64,000 nucleotides of DNA from Verrucomicrobiales bacterium. Lineage in GTDB: Bacteria > Verrucomicrobiota > Verrucomicrobiia > Verrucomicrobiales > V1-33. The notes below the pieces were generated by a model, which searched no databases, was not told the origin of the DNA, and worked only from the letters and a program-made list of their open reading frames with translations. Where the stretch lies: positions 1 to 64,000 of the forward strand of contig JAQGPJ010000103.1 of NCBI GenBank assembly GCA_028293125.1, read 5' to 3'. The translations under genes were made by a program, and so were the position numbers. Below, in pieces: positions 26,951 to 34,799 of this stretch (within the stretch, counting starts at the first letter, position 1; each line of letters starts with the position of its first letter).

Positions 26951-28194
26951 CGCATTTTCCCTTTCAGATTGAATGACGCCATCCCGTTGGCGGCAATGAC
27001 GGGCTCGACCATGCTCCAGTCATAAACGCGCAGCTCCGGGTCAGTGTTCACCGTGGTGTAAAAAGTGTAGGCCTCCGCCGCCGATCCCGCGGTGCCGGTG
27101 ACACCGAGGTCCGGCCCCTTGGACTCAAACCGTGTCAGGACCACGCCGCTCTCCCCCAGGCAGCGCGTGATGCTGTTGAGGTGCAGCATGGGATAACGTT
27201 TGGGGTCCAGCGCCATGCGCAGCCCCTGCCAGCGCTCCTGGGTGCCGCGGACCCGTTCGCCGAGGGCCTTCTCCCCGCTGTGCGAGGTGGCGGACGAGCT
27301 GACATTCTCCTCCAGTTCCGCCGCCTGTTTTTCCAGTGCTGAAAGCGACCGTCTTTCGCCTGTCCACCACAGCAGGACGGCTCCCGCCACCGCCACGGCG
27401 GCGGCCATTTTCAGCAGCCGGAGACGCTGCCCGCGTGAAGCCGCCCTGCCCTGTGCCGGCAGCAGGCGCGCGCTGCTGAACCGCGCCATTAGCTCCGGAT
27501 CAGGAGCCGGGCGCGGGCGGATGCTGACCGCCAGACCGGTGGACGCGCCGAGCGCCGCGGCATCACTTTCCGAAAAGGAGCCGCGGATTTCGAGACCGGT
27601 GATCTCCGGCACCAGGCCCTGCTGGAAAAGCGTCAGGGCCGTGATGCGGATTTCCGCCGCCATCTGATCCGGCCGGCCCGGGGAAGCGGACAACAGCTGG
27701 GCGTGAACCAGCATGCCCCTGTTTCCGGCCAGCAGCACTGCGCGCTCCTGCTCCCAAGTCAGCACCAGGGAGTGCTCCGGAAGCGGAAAGCACCGCGCCG
27801 CCGGAATGAGCGCCGCAGGCTTCAGGGACAGAAACTCCGCCATGGAGGCTGCGGACACCGTGTCCACGCTGAGCACCGCCCCGCCGGAGGCCAGGGGAGT
27901 GAGATGGCATTCAAAAGGGGTCTGATCCGGATCCGCCGCCGCTGCGAGGCCGCGCTTCTCCAGCTGCATCACCGCCAGCCGGCGCGCTGTTTTGGCATCT
28001 TGGGAGGGAATGCGCACCGCGAAAGTCCGGCAGGCGCGGGAGGGCAGCCCCAGAATCAGACGGCCTGCGGATTTCTCCGGCAGGGCCTGTCCCTCCGTGG
28101 TGCCAGCCAGGGTGGAGGTGGTTTTGGACGGACACCACCAGCGCTCCCAGCGGGGCGCGGCATCGGGCAGCAGGACAGTAAATCGTTGAAACAT
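26947..28194 (-). CDS. gspL: GspL/PilM-PilN-like inner-membrane protein
   Basis: A 415-residue protein. The N-terminal 250 residues look like the actin-like cytoplasmic domain of GspL/PilM (RFTVLLPDAAPRWERWW, LVLTWEQERAVLLAGNRGML). One membrane segment, KMAAAVAVAGAVLLWWTG, lies at about 260-280. A coiled-coil and a periplasmic PilN-like domain ending NGMASFNLKGKMR follow. GspL normally recruits the ATPase GspE to the membrane and pairs with GspM, which is encoded next. I chose the ATG at 28194 (MFQRF) over one at 28308, because the latter would overlap the gspK stop region. Family identity rests on architecture and gene order. Confidence 0.8.
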   Translation of the reverse strand: MFQRFTVLLPDAAPRWERWWCPSKTTSTLAGTTEGQALPEKSAGRLILGLPSRACRTFAVRIPSQDAKTARRLAVMQLEKRGLAAAADPDQTPFECHLTPLASGGAVLSVDTVSAASMAEFLSLKPAALIPAARCFPLPEHSLVLTWEQERAVLLAGNRGMLVHAQLLSASPGRPDQMAAEIRITALTLFQQGLVPEITGLEIRGSFSESDAAALGASTGLAVSIRPRPAPDPELMARFSSARLLPAQGRAASRGQRLRLLKMAAAVAVAGAVLLWWTGERRSLSALEKQAAELEENVSSSATSHSGEKALGERVRGTQERWQGLRMALDPKRYPMLHLNSITRCLGESGVVLTRFESKGPDLGVTGTAGSAAEAYTFYTTVNTDPELRVYDWSMVEPVIAANGMASFNLKGKMR

Positions 28195-28226
28195 GCGGTG
28201 GATCGTGGGCACAGAAAATTTCCTTA

Positions 28227-29174
28227 TTATTCCTCTTTGATGAGCAGCAGTCCCGGACCGTTGAGAACGGTCAGACGCCGCTCCAGATTCCCCGCCCGCG
28301 CCAGGCACTCCGTGCGGCGGACAGGGTGCGCCAGGGTGAGCAGAGAGGAAGCGCGGCGGTAGTTGCGCTCCGGCACGTCCAGCACGCTGCGCACCTCCGG
28401 CAGGCTTTTGAAGGTGTAATCATCTTCCGTGTCCGGCAGACCGTCGGGGCCGTTGCGGGTCCGGATGAGCCGGCTGACCTCCGTGGAGGTGACATCGAAA
28501 AGCGCCTCCAGGATCTGGGATGGTGCTGTGTGGACATCCAGGGTGCCATCGCCATACAGCGTGAAGCTGCCGCGCCAGCCGGGATTTTTGCGGTCCATCA
28601 CATCCGCGCCCCGCACCATCAGGACATCGTCCAAGGTTCCGAAGGGTTTGTTGTACGGCCAGTCCGGATGGTCCTGCGAAAGATAGAGGCTGCGCTCCGC
28701 GCCGTTGGGGTGCGGATTATCGTCAGCGTCGATCCAGTCGGAGATGGATTCCACGAGGGCGGCGGCATCACGGCTGTCCAGTCCCCATTTCTCAAACAGG
28801 CGGCCCGTCATGCGGCGCAGGCGCTCGTTGGAGCCCAGCTGGTTGATGGCCACGCGGGAGCCCTCGGTGCTCAGGCTGATCTCATAGGAGGTGGTGGAGG
28901 TCATCCACTGGCGCAGCAGCGGATCGCCGCGGGTGATGGCGGGATGGGCTGCAATGGTGCGGGCGGACTGCAGCAGCAGGCGGGCCCGGAATTCCTTTTC
29001 AGCCTCAATGGATTCGTCCAGTCCCTGCTGAAGGTGCTTCACCAGCCCGATCACCGCGAAGGACATGAACATGATCGCCCACAGCACCAGCAGCAGGGAG
29101 GAGCCGCGGCACGCCCTTCCCCGCCGGCGGTGGTGCGGGCCTGAAAAAAGAGATTGGATCGGAAGGGAGTGCAT
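28227..29174 (-). CDS. gspK: Type II secretion minor pseudopilin GspK
   Basis: A 315-residue protein. The prepilin-like N-terminus RACRGSSLLLVLWAIMFMSF (about 20-39) has a basic leader, a Gly before the cleavage point and a hydrophobic helix. GspK caps the pseudopilus tip and is recognised by its large size and the inserted helical domain, here with LRRMTGRLFEKWGLDSRDA, SISDWIDADDNPHPNGAE (about 160-180) and LDVHTAPSQILEALFDV. The canonical +5 Glu is missing (SSLLLVLWA), as is typical of GspK. It is in line with gspJ 13 bp upstream. Confidence 0.88.
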   Translation of the reverse strand: MHSLPIQSLFSGPHHRRRGRACRGSSLLLVLWAIMFMSFAVIGLVKHLQQGLDESIEAEKEFRARLLLQSARTIAAHPAITRGDPLLRQWMTSTTSYEISLSTEGSRVAINQLGSNERLRRMTGRLFEKWGLDSRDAAALVESISDWIDADDNPHPNGAERSLYLSQDHPDWPYNKPFGTLDDVLMVRGADVMDRKNPGWRGSFTLYGDGTLDVHTAPSQILEALFDVTSTEVSRLIRTRNGPDGLPDTEDDYTFKSLPEVRSVLDVPERNYRRASSLLTLAHPVRRTECLARAGNLERRLTVLNGPGLLLIKEE

Positions 29175-29187
29175 GACGGCAGGTCAG

Positions 29188-29979
29188 TCAGGCAATGGTG
29201 AGCACGGTGCGCTCCGGCGTGGTGCGGCCCGGCAGAAACAACTTCAGCTCAATCAGCGGAGGCCGCGCGGGAGGGCTCTGCTCCAGCCAGATTTTTTTCG
29301 CCGGATCATAGAACCGCCACTCCACACGGCTGACCTCCGGCAGCAGATCCACCCAGAACCGGCCCTGCAGGTCAGATTTCACAAACTGGTTTCCCTGCCG
29401 GGACTGCATGGGGCTTTCCGGCACTGGCTCGCCCTCATCCGTCACGCGGAAAAAGTCCGGCACGCTCATGGCCAAGGAATAACGCTCCGGCGGCAGGATG
29501 GACACGGCACCGGTGGCAGTGGAGGTGGAGGTGGAGGTGGAGGTGGAGGTAGCAAATTCCCGGCCCTTGGCCGCAAGCCGGCGCTCATCGCTCCACGGGT
29601 TGGCGCAGAGGGTCACCACCGGCTTATCCCAGCGCGGATTCGGCCCCCAGATCCAGGCGTCAGGCACTCCCCGGAGGATGAACTCCTGCCGCAGCGGACT
29701 GTTTTCCAAAACTTTCAGTTCGATTGTGGCCTGTTCCGGCAAATGCCCCAAGGCCAGGCGGGTGCGGTTCAGAAAAGCCTCCATCCGGCGGTCCTCGGTG
29801 CTGCTGGCGGCCAAAGTGCCGGTGGCCTCCACGGTGCCGCTGACAATGGCGTGGATGGCCCCGGCCATGAGGGCGAGAATCGCCAGCCCCACCACCACCT
29901 CCAGCAGGGTCATGCCGCTGGCTGCGCGGAAACGGGGGACCCTCCCGGCCACGGCTGTGGAATCAGGGGCGGTAAACAT
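29188..29979 (-). CDS. gspJ: Minor pseudopilin, GspJ-like
   Basis: A 263-residue protein with the prepilin signature SGMTLLEVVVGLAILALMAG (about 21-40): cleavage after Gly, then M-T-L-L-E with Glu at +5. It would be processed by a prepilin peptidase and join the pseudopilus tip complex with GspI and GspK. Size and place between gspI and gspK point to GspJ. Near residue 145 a Ser-Thr repeat (ATSTSTSTSTSTATG) is encoded by five GGAGGT units (plus-strand view), whose copy number could change without loss of frame. I chose the start at 29979, overlapping the end of gspI by 17 bp; an upstream ATG at 30006 is possible. Confidence 0.82.
   Translation of the reverse strand: MFTAPDSTAVAGRVPRFRAASGMTLLEVVVGLAILALMAGAIHAIVSGTVEATGTLAASSTEDRRMEAFLNRTRLALGHLPEQATIELKVLENSPLRQEFILRGVPDAWIWGPNPRWDKPVVTLCANPWSDERRLAAKGREFATSTSTSTSTSTATGAVSILPPERYSLAMSVPDFFRVTDEGEPVPESPMQSRQGNQFVKSDLQGRFWVDLLPEVSRVEWRFYDPAKKIWLEQSPPARPPLIELKLFLPGRTTPERTVLTIA
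29521..29550. repeat. Hexanucleotide repeat (GGAGGT)x5 inside gspJ
   Basis: Five perfect tandem copies of GGAGGT lie within the gspJ coding region and encode a Ser-Thr run. Because the unit is 6 bp, gain or loss of copies keeps the frame and only changes the length of a linker in the pseudopilin. Confidence 0.85.
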
Positions 29980-30427
29980 ACAGTTCCGCTTTGTCGCGGG
30001 GTTCATTCCCGGCCTTCATGTCCCTGGCCTCCGCCGTCAGAAGGTAAAGCCCCTTCACCGGCTGGCCGGTGCGGTTGATCCATTTCACCTCCTCCAGCGC
30101 GGAGGTGAATTCGATGCCCAGTCCCTCATCCCGCCAGCTCAGCGTCATCTCCTCACGCTTCGGTTTCGCATTGGCCTCGTTCAGCGTCGATTCCAGTCCT
30201 CTGCGGACCGCGGCCTGGCGGCGCAGGAGATTGGCGGAATCCAGGGTGGAGTGCAGCAGGGTGGCCAGTCCGGTGACCGTGATGGCGAAAATGGTCAGGG
30301 CGATGATGATCTCCAGCAACACGTAGCCATTATTGGCGTTGCCATCGGCACGGCCCCGGTCATGCCCGCAGGTTCTCCGTCCGGGGAGGAGACCTTGGAG
30401 GCCGGGGATGCCGTGTGAAGTGCCCAT
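29963..30427 (-). CDS. gspI: Minor pseudopilin, GspI-like
   Basis: A 154-residue protein with prepilin signature NGYVLLEIIIALTIFAITVT (about 33-52): Gly at -1, then YVLLE with Glu at +5. The rest (TTLLHSTLDSANLLRRQ-like helix and a short beta domain ending AELYVYRP) fits GspI. The leader before the cleavage point is long (34 residues), so the true start may be a later, non-ATG codon. It is 25 bp after gspH and overlaps gspJ. Confidence 0.82.
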   Translation of the reverse strand: MGTSHGIPGLQGLLPGRRTCGHDRGRADGNANNGYVLLEIIIALTIFAITVTGLATLLHSTLDSANLLRRQAAVRRGLESTLNEANAKPKREEMTLSWRDEGLGIEFTSALEEVKWINRTGQPVKGLYLLTAEARDMKAGNEPRDKAELYVYRP

Positions 30428-30452
30428 GGTGATCCGGAAATAAAAGCTTTTG

Positions 30453-31205
30453 TCAGGATGAAAACGCCTTGGCCGGACCGCTGCGCTCCCGCACCAACTC
30501 CCCGGTCAGAAGATCAAAAGCACCCTCCAGCTCCGTGCCGCCGGTGGTGAACCGCACCTGCACCGGGCTGGCCATGCCATTGGGCTGGAACACCCAGCGC
30601 CGCACGCGTCCGTCCTGCAGATCGTCCCACTCCCCATCGCCCCAGAAAAGCACGCCAGGCTTGGTGCCGTTCTCCATGGCGATGGTCAGGTTCCAAGGCA
30701 TTTCGGGCGCACGCGGTTTGTCCTTATTCTTATCGTTGTCCGCCGGTTTGTCCTTATCATTGTCCGCCGGTCCGGCCTTGCTGGTCAGTGGTCTGACCCC
30801 CTGCGGCTGGGCCGCCTCCACACGCTCCACCGCCGGGCCCGGCTCCGGCTCCTGCCGTTCGTATTCGGTGATGGCCGGCGGCGTGCGCAGTTCTTCGAGC
30901 CATTTCAGGAACTCGTCACGCTTCAGGAAGTCCCGGTTGCCCGGCACGGCGTGAATCCCGCCGCGCTCGAAGATGATCTCATACTGGCGGTGCTCCCGCA
31001 TGGCCCGCCCGCGGACCTCCTGCACCATATCCGCCAAGGCGGTCAGGGGCGCACGGGCCTTCTCCCCGTCGTTGAGACCTTGAAGGGTGGGCACGGCCAC
31101 GGCGGCGATGACGGCGATGATGGTCATGGCGATGATGATCTCGATGAGCGTGAAGCCCCCTCTGCGGTCCCCGCTGCGGGGGCCGCCCTGACTGCGCCTG
31201 ATCAT
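30453..31205 (-). CDS. gspH: Pseudopilin, GspH-like
   Basis: A 250-residue protein with prepilin signature RGGFTLIEIIIAMTIIAVIA (about 15-34), the FTLIE core with Glu at +5. The C-terminal domain ends with a beta region (RVRRWVFQPNGMASPVQVRF). Between them lies a charged low-complexity insertion with repeated DNDK/DKP units (about 145-170), encoded by near-duplicate DNA at about 30721-30770. At 250 residues it is longer than a usual GspH (about 170), mostly because of this insertion. It is second in the operon, 12 bp after gspG. Confidence 0.82.
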   Translation of the reverse strand: MIRRSQGGPRSGDRRGGFTLIEIIIAMTIIAVIAAVAVPTLQGLNDGEKARAPLTALADMVQEVRGRAMREHRQYEIIFERGGIHAVPGNRDFLKRDEFLKWLEELRTPPAITEYERQEPEPGPAVERVEAAQPQGVRPLTSKAGPADNDKDKPADNDKNKDKPRAPEMPWNLTIAMENGTKPGVLFWGDGEWDDLQDGRVRRWVFQPNGMASPVQVRFTTGGTELEGAFDLLTGELVRERSGPAKAFSS

Positions 31206-31217
31206 GTCCGGGGACGT

Positions 31218-31679
31218 TTATGGGTTCGCTTTGGCCAGCTTCCAGTTGCCAATGTCGTCGTCGCTCTCCACACCGTCCTTGCCGAGGGAATAGACGTCGT
31301 AGGGAGCCTTGCTGCGCTTGGCCGGGCAGACATACTGGAACTCCTTGTTCCATGGGTCCTTCGGCACCTCCTCCAACAGCTGCGTCCAGCGCTCCGGCAC
31401 GGGTTCAGCCGTGGGGCGCTCCACCAGTGCCTTCAGCCCCTGCTCCGCGGTCGGCGGCTGAAGGTTGCGGGCCTCGTAAACCTTGATCTGTGTCAGGATA
31501 TTTTTCACATCCGACTCCACGCGGGTCTCCTTGGCCACATCGACGTTGCCCTTGATGAGATTGATGGCGGCCGCGCCCAGAATGGCGATAATCGTGATCA
31601 CGAGCACGATCTCGATCAGCGTGAAGGCCGCCCTTTTTTTGCGCCCCTGAAGGCGGCGGAATGAGTCACATGCAGTCAT
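31218..31679 (-). CDS. gspG: Major pseudopilin GspG
   Basis: A 153-residue major pseudopilin, the main subunit of the periplasmic piston. The processing site is in RKKRAAFTLIEIVLVITIIA (residues 12-31), with Ala at -1 instead of the common Gly and Glu at +5. The mature part has NLQPPTAEQGLKALVERPT and WTQLLEEVPKDPWNKEFQYV, diagnostic of GspG. The C-terminal loop DVYSLGKDGVESDDDIGNW carries the calcium-binding acidic residues. I prefer the ATG at 31679 (leader MTACDSFRRLQGRKKRAA); one at 31715 would add 12 residues. It is the first gene of the operon, behind a promoter-like AT-rich region. Confidence 0.93.
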   Translation of the reverse strand: MTACDSFRRLQGRKKRAAFTLIEIVLVITIIAILGAAAINLIKGNVDVAKETRVESDVKNILTQIKVYEARNLQPPTAEQGLKALVERPTAEPVPERWTQLLEEVPKDPWNKEFQYVCPAKRSKAPYDVYSLGKDGVESDDDIGNWKLAKANP

Positions 31680-31779
31680 GCTGAGGGATACGACCCGCCT
31701 GCGGTCACTTATCATTTCCGCAATTCAATCCAGCTCCGCGGAACCCGACCAGCCTTGGGTGGTTCGTCTTAATAAATTG

Positions 31780-31805
31780 ATTATAAATCTTTTATAAAGA
31801 TTTAT
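31780..31805 (-). promoter_or_regulatory. Promoter-like site with perfect inverted repeat upstream of gspG
   Basis: ATAAATCTTT-TAT-AAAGATTTAT (31783-31805) is a perfect 10-bp inverted repeat with a 3-base centre. On the minus strand its end overlaps TATAAT (31785-31780), a perfect -10 match placed so that transcription would begin near 31773 and read gspG. The repeat lies where the spacer and -35 would be, so a regulator bound there would control the whole secretion operon. A clear -35 hexamer is not visible. The element could instead be a hairpin ending the glycosidase transcript, which also arrives from this side. Confidence 0.4.
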
Positions 31806-31908
31806 CTTTACAAATCAAAGCGGTTTTAATACCGATTTATGAACCAAAATGAGCAATATAAACATCCAGTGTTCAACGGTCTGAAACGGGCCAGCCGAGG
31901 AACTGGCC

Positions 31909-34560
31909 TCAGCGGCGCACCTCATAGAGGTAAGCCTCGGAGGTGCCGTCGATATGGAATGAGCCGTCCGGCCCGGCCTTCAGACCGCTGCCGGCTTTTG
32001 GAACTCCCCGGTGGTCCAGAGGCCGCACCGAGACCGGCGGAGCGCCCGCCAGACGGATGGTGGCCTGCACCGGCTCCAGCAGCAGCGGCGGCGTGCCCGC
32101 GGCCTCCAGCACGGTGCCGTCCGTACTGTAACGGGCACCGGTCTGTTTGTCCCGCGCGAGAGCGGTGATCAGGATGCGGTGGCTCTGTGCCAGCGGCTGG
32201 TCGTCGAGCGGGGTGAGGATGAGGCTGACAAACTCCGTCAGGCACTCCACTTTCACGGCGGGCAGCTTCACCGGCTTGCGCCCCGGATGTCCGATGACTC
32301 CCTGGGTTTTCGGGCTGTGCACGAGGATGCGCCCCTGGCCGTAATCCCACGTGAGCTCGCCGGTGGCGGAGCGGATGGTTTTGGCTCCGGCGTCGCGCCA
32401 TCGGTCCACCTCGTTCACGGACTTCCCCTGCCCGGTGAAATCCACCGTGACCCGGCCGGCGGCAAAGGCCTCGAACGGAGTGCCGCCGTCCTTCCCTTCC
32501 AGCCAGGCGGGCTGCCCGGAGAAGAACCGCTCCTCTTTCACCCGCCGCGCGGCCACGGGAGGCCCCTCCTGAAAATGCCCTTTGAGCACCGCGAACGCCA
32601 GTGCCGGGAACTGCCCCAGATAATGCGGCGTGTCTGTCGCATAGCTGGTCATGCGCGGCCACCCCTCACCGAATCCCATACCGCTCTGCGCAAAATGGAA
32701 CGAGGCGTCCCAGCCCTGAAGCCCCAGCCCGTAGAAGGCTATGATGGGAGCGGCCTCCAGTTTCCATTGATTCGGCGGGCTCATGGTCCACTCCGTTATG
32801 GAGAAGGGCTTGTTCTCCATCTGGCGCAGGGCGATCTGGAACAGGCCGTCGCCCGGCGTGGACAGGTTTGAATCCGCGCTCACTTTGCCCTCCTGGATGC
32901 CGTGGCCGCCTGCGCCGCCGCCGAAGTAGGTGTGGCGGTCGATCATGGATCCCACATTGTCCGTCCAGAGATTGGTCTGCTCGGTCAGGCTGGAGCCCCC
33001 CTGCCAGTTGGTGGTGATGGTCAGGCCCTTGAAGCCGGCGGCGCGCACCGCCGCCTCACATTTCCGGAAAAACCCCGACTGCATCTCCGCCAGAAAGCGC
33101 AGTTGGTCCCCCGCCCGCGCGGTGCGTCCGGCGTGGCTTCCGCGGATGCCGCCGGTGTCCAGCTCGTACGGCCCCATCAGGCTCAGCTCCCCCTTGGCCA
33201 GGGATTCACCGTCCAGCCCGCCCCACGCGGCCTTCAGTTTTTCGTCGCTGCTGTATTTGGCTTTGGCCCACGCGCACCACTGCTGGCGCAGCCGCGCCGC
33301 ATGGAGCGGCCAACGTTTGGGCTGCGGCGACACCAGATCCCCGAGAGGATTCCAGAAGAACACGCTGTCCTCGTTCTGGAACTCCACCATGTCCAAGGCG
33401 GGATCCTCGGCATACCGCAGGCCGGTGATAGCGTTTTTGTGATTCAGCAGCTCCAGCATCACCTTGCGGCGGATGTTCTGCAGTTCCGGGCTGACGGTGA
33501 TGATGCCGTAGGTGTCGCGCAGCCCGGAGTTTTTACCGCCCATGGGCTCCAGCTCCGCGAAAAGCTCCTTGGGATACCCGTCCCCCTCCCGCACCGGGAA
33601 GTGATAGAAGACGCTCCAATCCATGTAAATGCCCGCCTTCTTCAGCTCGCTGAACCACCAGTCGAACTCCGCCAGCTTTTTGGGATCGATCCGCCCGTCC
33701 GTGGTCACTTCGTCGAAAACCGTGTGCTGCCGGACAATGTTCACACCGTTGGCCCGCAGCCAGGCAATTCGTTTCAGCGACTCCTCCCGCGTCAGGCCGC
33801 CCTGCTCCTGATTGGCGTTCACACCCCAGAATTTGACCGGCTTTTTGGTGGAATCGGAGGCGAACACGAGGTTTTTGCCGGAGGCGGTCACGGCTCCGAA
33901 GCGCCCCGCCGGCGCGGGATTCAGCGACGACAGATCGATGACGGAATCCGGCGACACCGGATCCCCGCCCGCCAGCAGCGGGAACCAGACATCCGGTCCC
34001 GCCGCCGGGCGGGCATCGGGATGAGTGATCCCCTGAGGAATAAACCCGTCATTGGTCAGGACCAGACAGTCCACCCCTCCATGGTTCGACGGCCCCCCGA
34101 CCGTGCGGAAGGCGATGGTGTGCTTTCCGGCCTTGAGGGAATGTGCGCCCGCCCCCACCCAAGCGATGAAGCGCAGGTCCGGCTTGTCGTCGTCGGCGAT
34201 GTTCTGCTGCCCGCGCGCCTTGGTGAAATCGACCGCCCTCCACTCCCCGCTGTCCACCCGGACCTCCATGCCGGAAGCCACGGGATTGGCCCGCAGCCAC
34301 AGCGTCCAGGTGCCGTCCGCCGGTAACTCGGCCACACACTCCGCCGAGCCCGGCTCGTCACCGAAGTTGCTCAACCATTCCCCGCCGGACAGCCGATCCT
34401 TTTTCACTTGGTTTCCATACCACGGGTGCTTCGCCATGCGGGGATTCACGGCGGACTCCGCCTCCACCCAGACCGTCTCCGCCGATGAGAAAGTGGAGGC
34501 GGCGAGGGAAAGACAAAGCAGGGGCAGAAGACCGGAGGGGGTGCGGAGGCGGCGGAGCAT
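31909..34560 (-). CDS. Secreted clan GH-A glycoside hydrolase
   Basis: An 883-residue exported protein. The signal peptide is GLLPLLCLSLAASTFSSA (about 10-27). The N-terminal 150 residues (VWVEAESA, GTWTLWLRANP, HTIAFRTVGGPSNHGG) look like a carbohydrate-binding beta-sandwich. The catalytic part is a (beta/alpha)8 clan GH-A barrel: KFWGVNANQEQGG, SLKRIAWLRANGVNIVRQH, acid/base Glu in MVEFQNEDSVFF (about 391) and nucleophile Glu in FSITEWTMSPP (about 588). A C-terminal beta domain follows (about 690-883). The Asn-Glu pair and the later Glu support a retaining glycosidase, but family and substrate cannot be fixed; GH5- or GH42-related enzymes are candidates. Start at 34560, before which the leader is nearly pure pyrimidine. 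It is a possible substrate of the secretion system encoded next door, by proximity only. Confidence 0.87.
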   Translation of the reverse strand: MLRRLRTPSGLLPLLCLSLAASTFSSAETVWVEAESAVNPRMAKHPWYGNQVKKDRLSGGEWLSNFGDEPGSAECVAELPADGTWTLWLRANPVASGMEVRVDSGEWRAVDFTKARGQQNIADDDKPDLRFIAWVGAGAHSLKAGKHTIAFRTVGGPSNHGGVDCLVLTNDGFIPQGITHPDARPAAGPDVWFPLLAGGDPVSPDSVIDLSSLNPAPAGRFGAVTASGKNLVFASDSTKKPVKFWGVNANQEQGGLTREESLKRIAWLRANGVNIVRQHTVFDEVTTDGRIDPKKLAEFDWWFSELKKAGIYMDWSVFYHFPVREGDGYPKELFAELEPMGGKNSGLRDTYGIITVSPELQNIRRKVMLELLNHKNAITGLRYAEDPALDMVEFQNEDSVFFWNPLGDLVSPQPKRWPLHAARLRQQWCAWAKAKYSSDEKLKAAWGGLDGESLAKGELSLMGPYELDTGGIRGSHAGRTARAGDQLRFLAEMQSGFFRKCEAAVRAAGFKGLTITTNWQGGSSLTEQTNLWTDNVGSMIDRHTYFGGGAGGHGIQEGKVSADSNLSTPGDGLFQIALRQMENKPFSITEWTMSPPNQWKLEAAPIIAFYGLGLQGWDASFHFAQSGMGFGEGWPRMTSYATDTPHYLGQFPALAFAVLKGHFQEGPPVAARRVKEERFFSGQPAWLEGKDGGTPFEAFAAGRVTVDFTGQGKSVNEVDRWRDAGAKTIRSATGELTWDYGQGRILVHSPKTQGVIGHPGRKPVKLPAVKVECLTEFVSLILTPLDDQPLAQSHRILITALARDKQTGARYSTDGTVLEAAGTPPLLLEPVQATIRLAGAPPVSVRPLDHRGVPKAGSGLKAGPDGSFHIDGTSEAYLYEVRR

Positions 34561-34615
34561 ACAAAAAGAAAGGAAAAGGAGGCGGCGGGAAACAGACGGA
34601 AAGGAAAGGGTGTAA
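34561..34615 (-). promoter_or_regulatory. Pyrimidine-rich leader of glycosidase gene
   Basis: Read on the minus strand, the 55 bases before the glycosidase ATG are overwhelmingly C and T, with only scattered purines and no Shine-Dalgarno sequence. It is the same leader style as in front of many other genes of the window. It lies in the divergent region shared with prmA. Confidence 0.45.
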
Positions 34616-34799
34616 AACCGGAACGGTTTATCGATCCCATGCCAAGGCAACGAAACGCGATGATGCCCGCCCGCCTTCCGCCGGACGCGCAACACCGGGG
34701 AATTCCCGATTCAATGGTTCCCCGCCGGGCATTTCGTGCTGGCATCCGGCAGCCCCGTGGGTTTGGTCCGCTTTCGAATTTGCCCCCTCCACCCTCCCC

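Noticed and set aside
29515-29555. Possible regulatory microsatellite outside a gene
   Set aside because: The repeat is inside the gspJ reading frame and keeps it, so it is coding.
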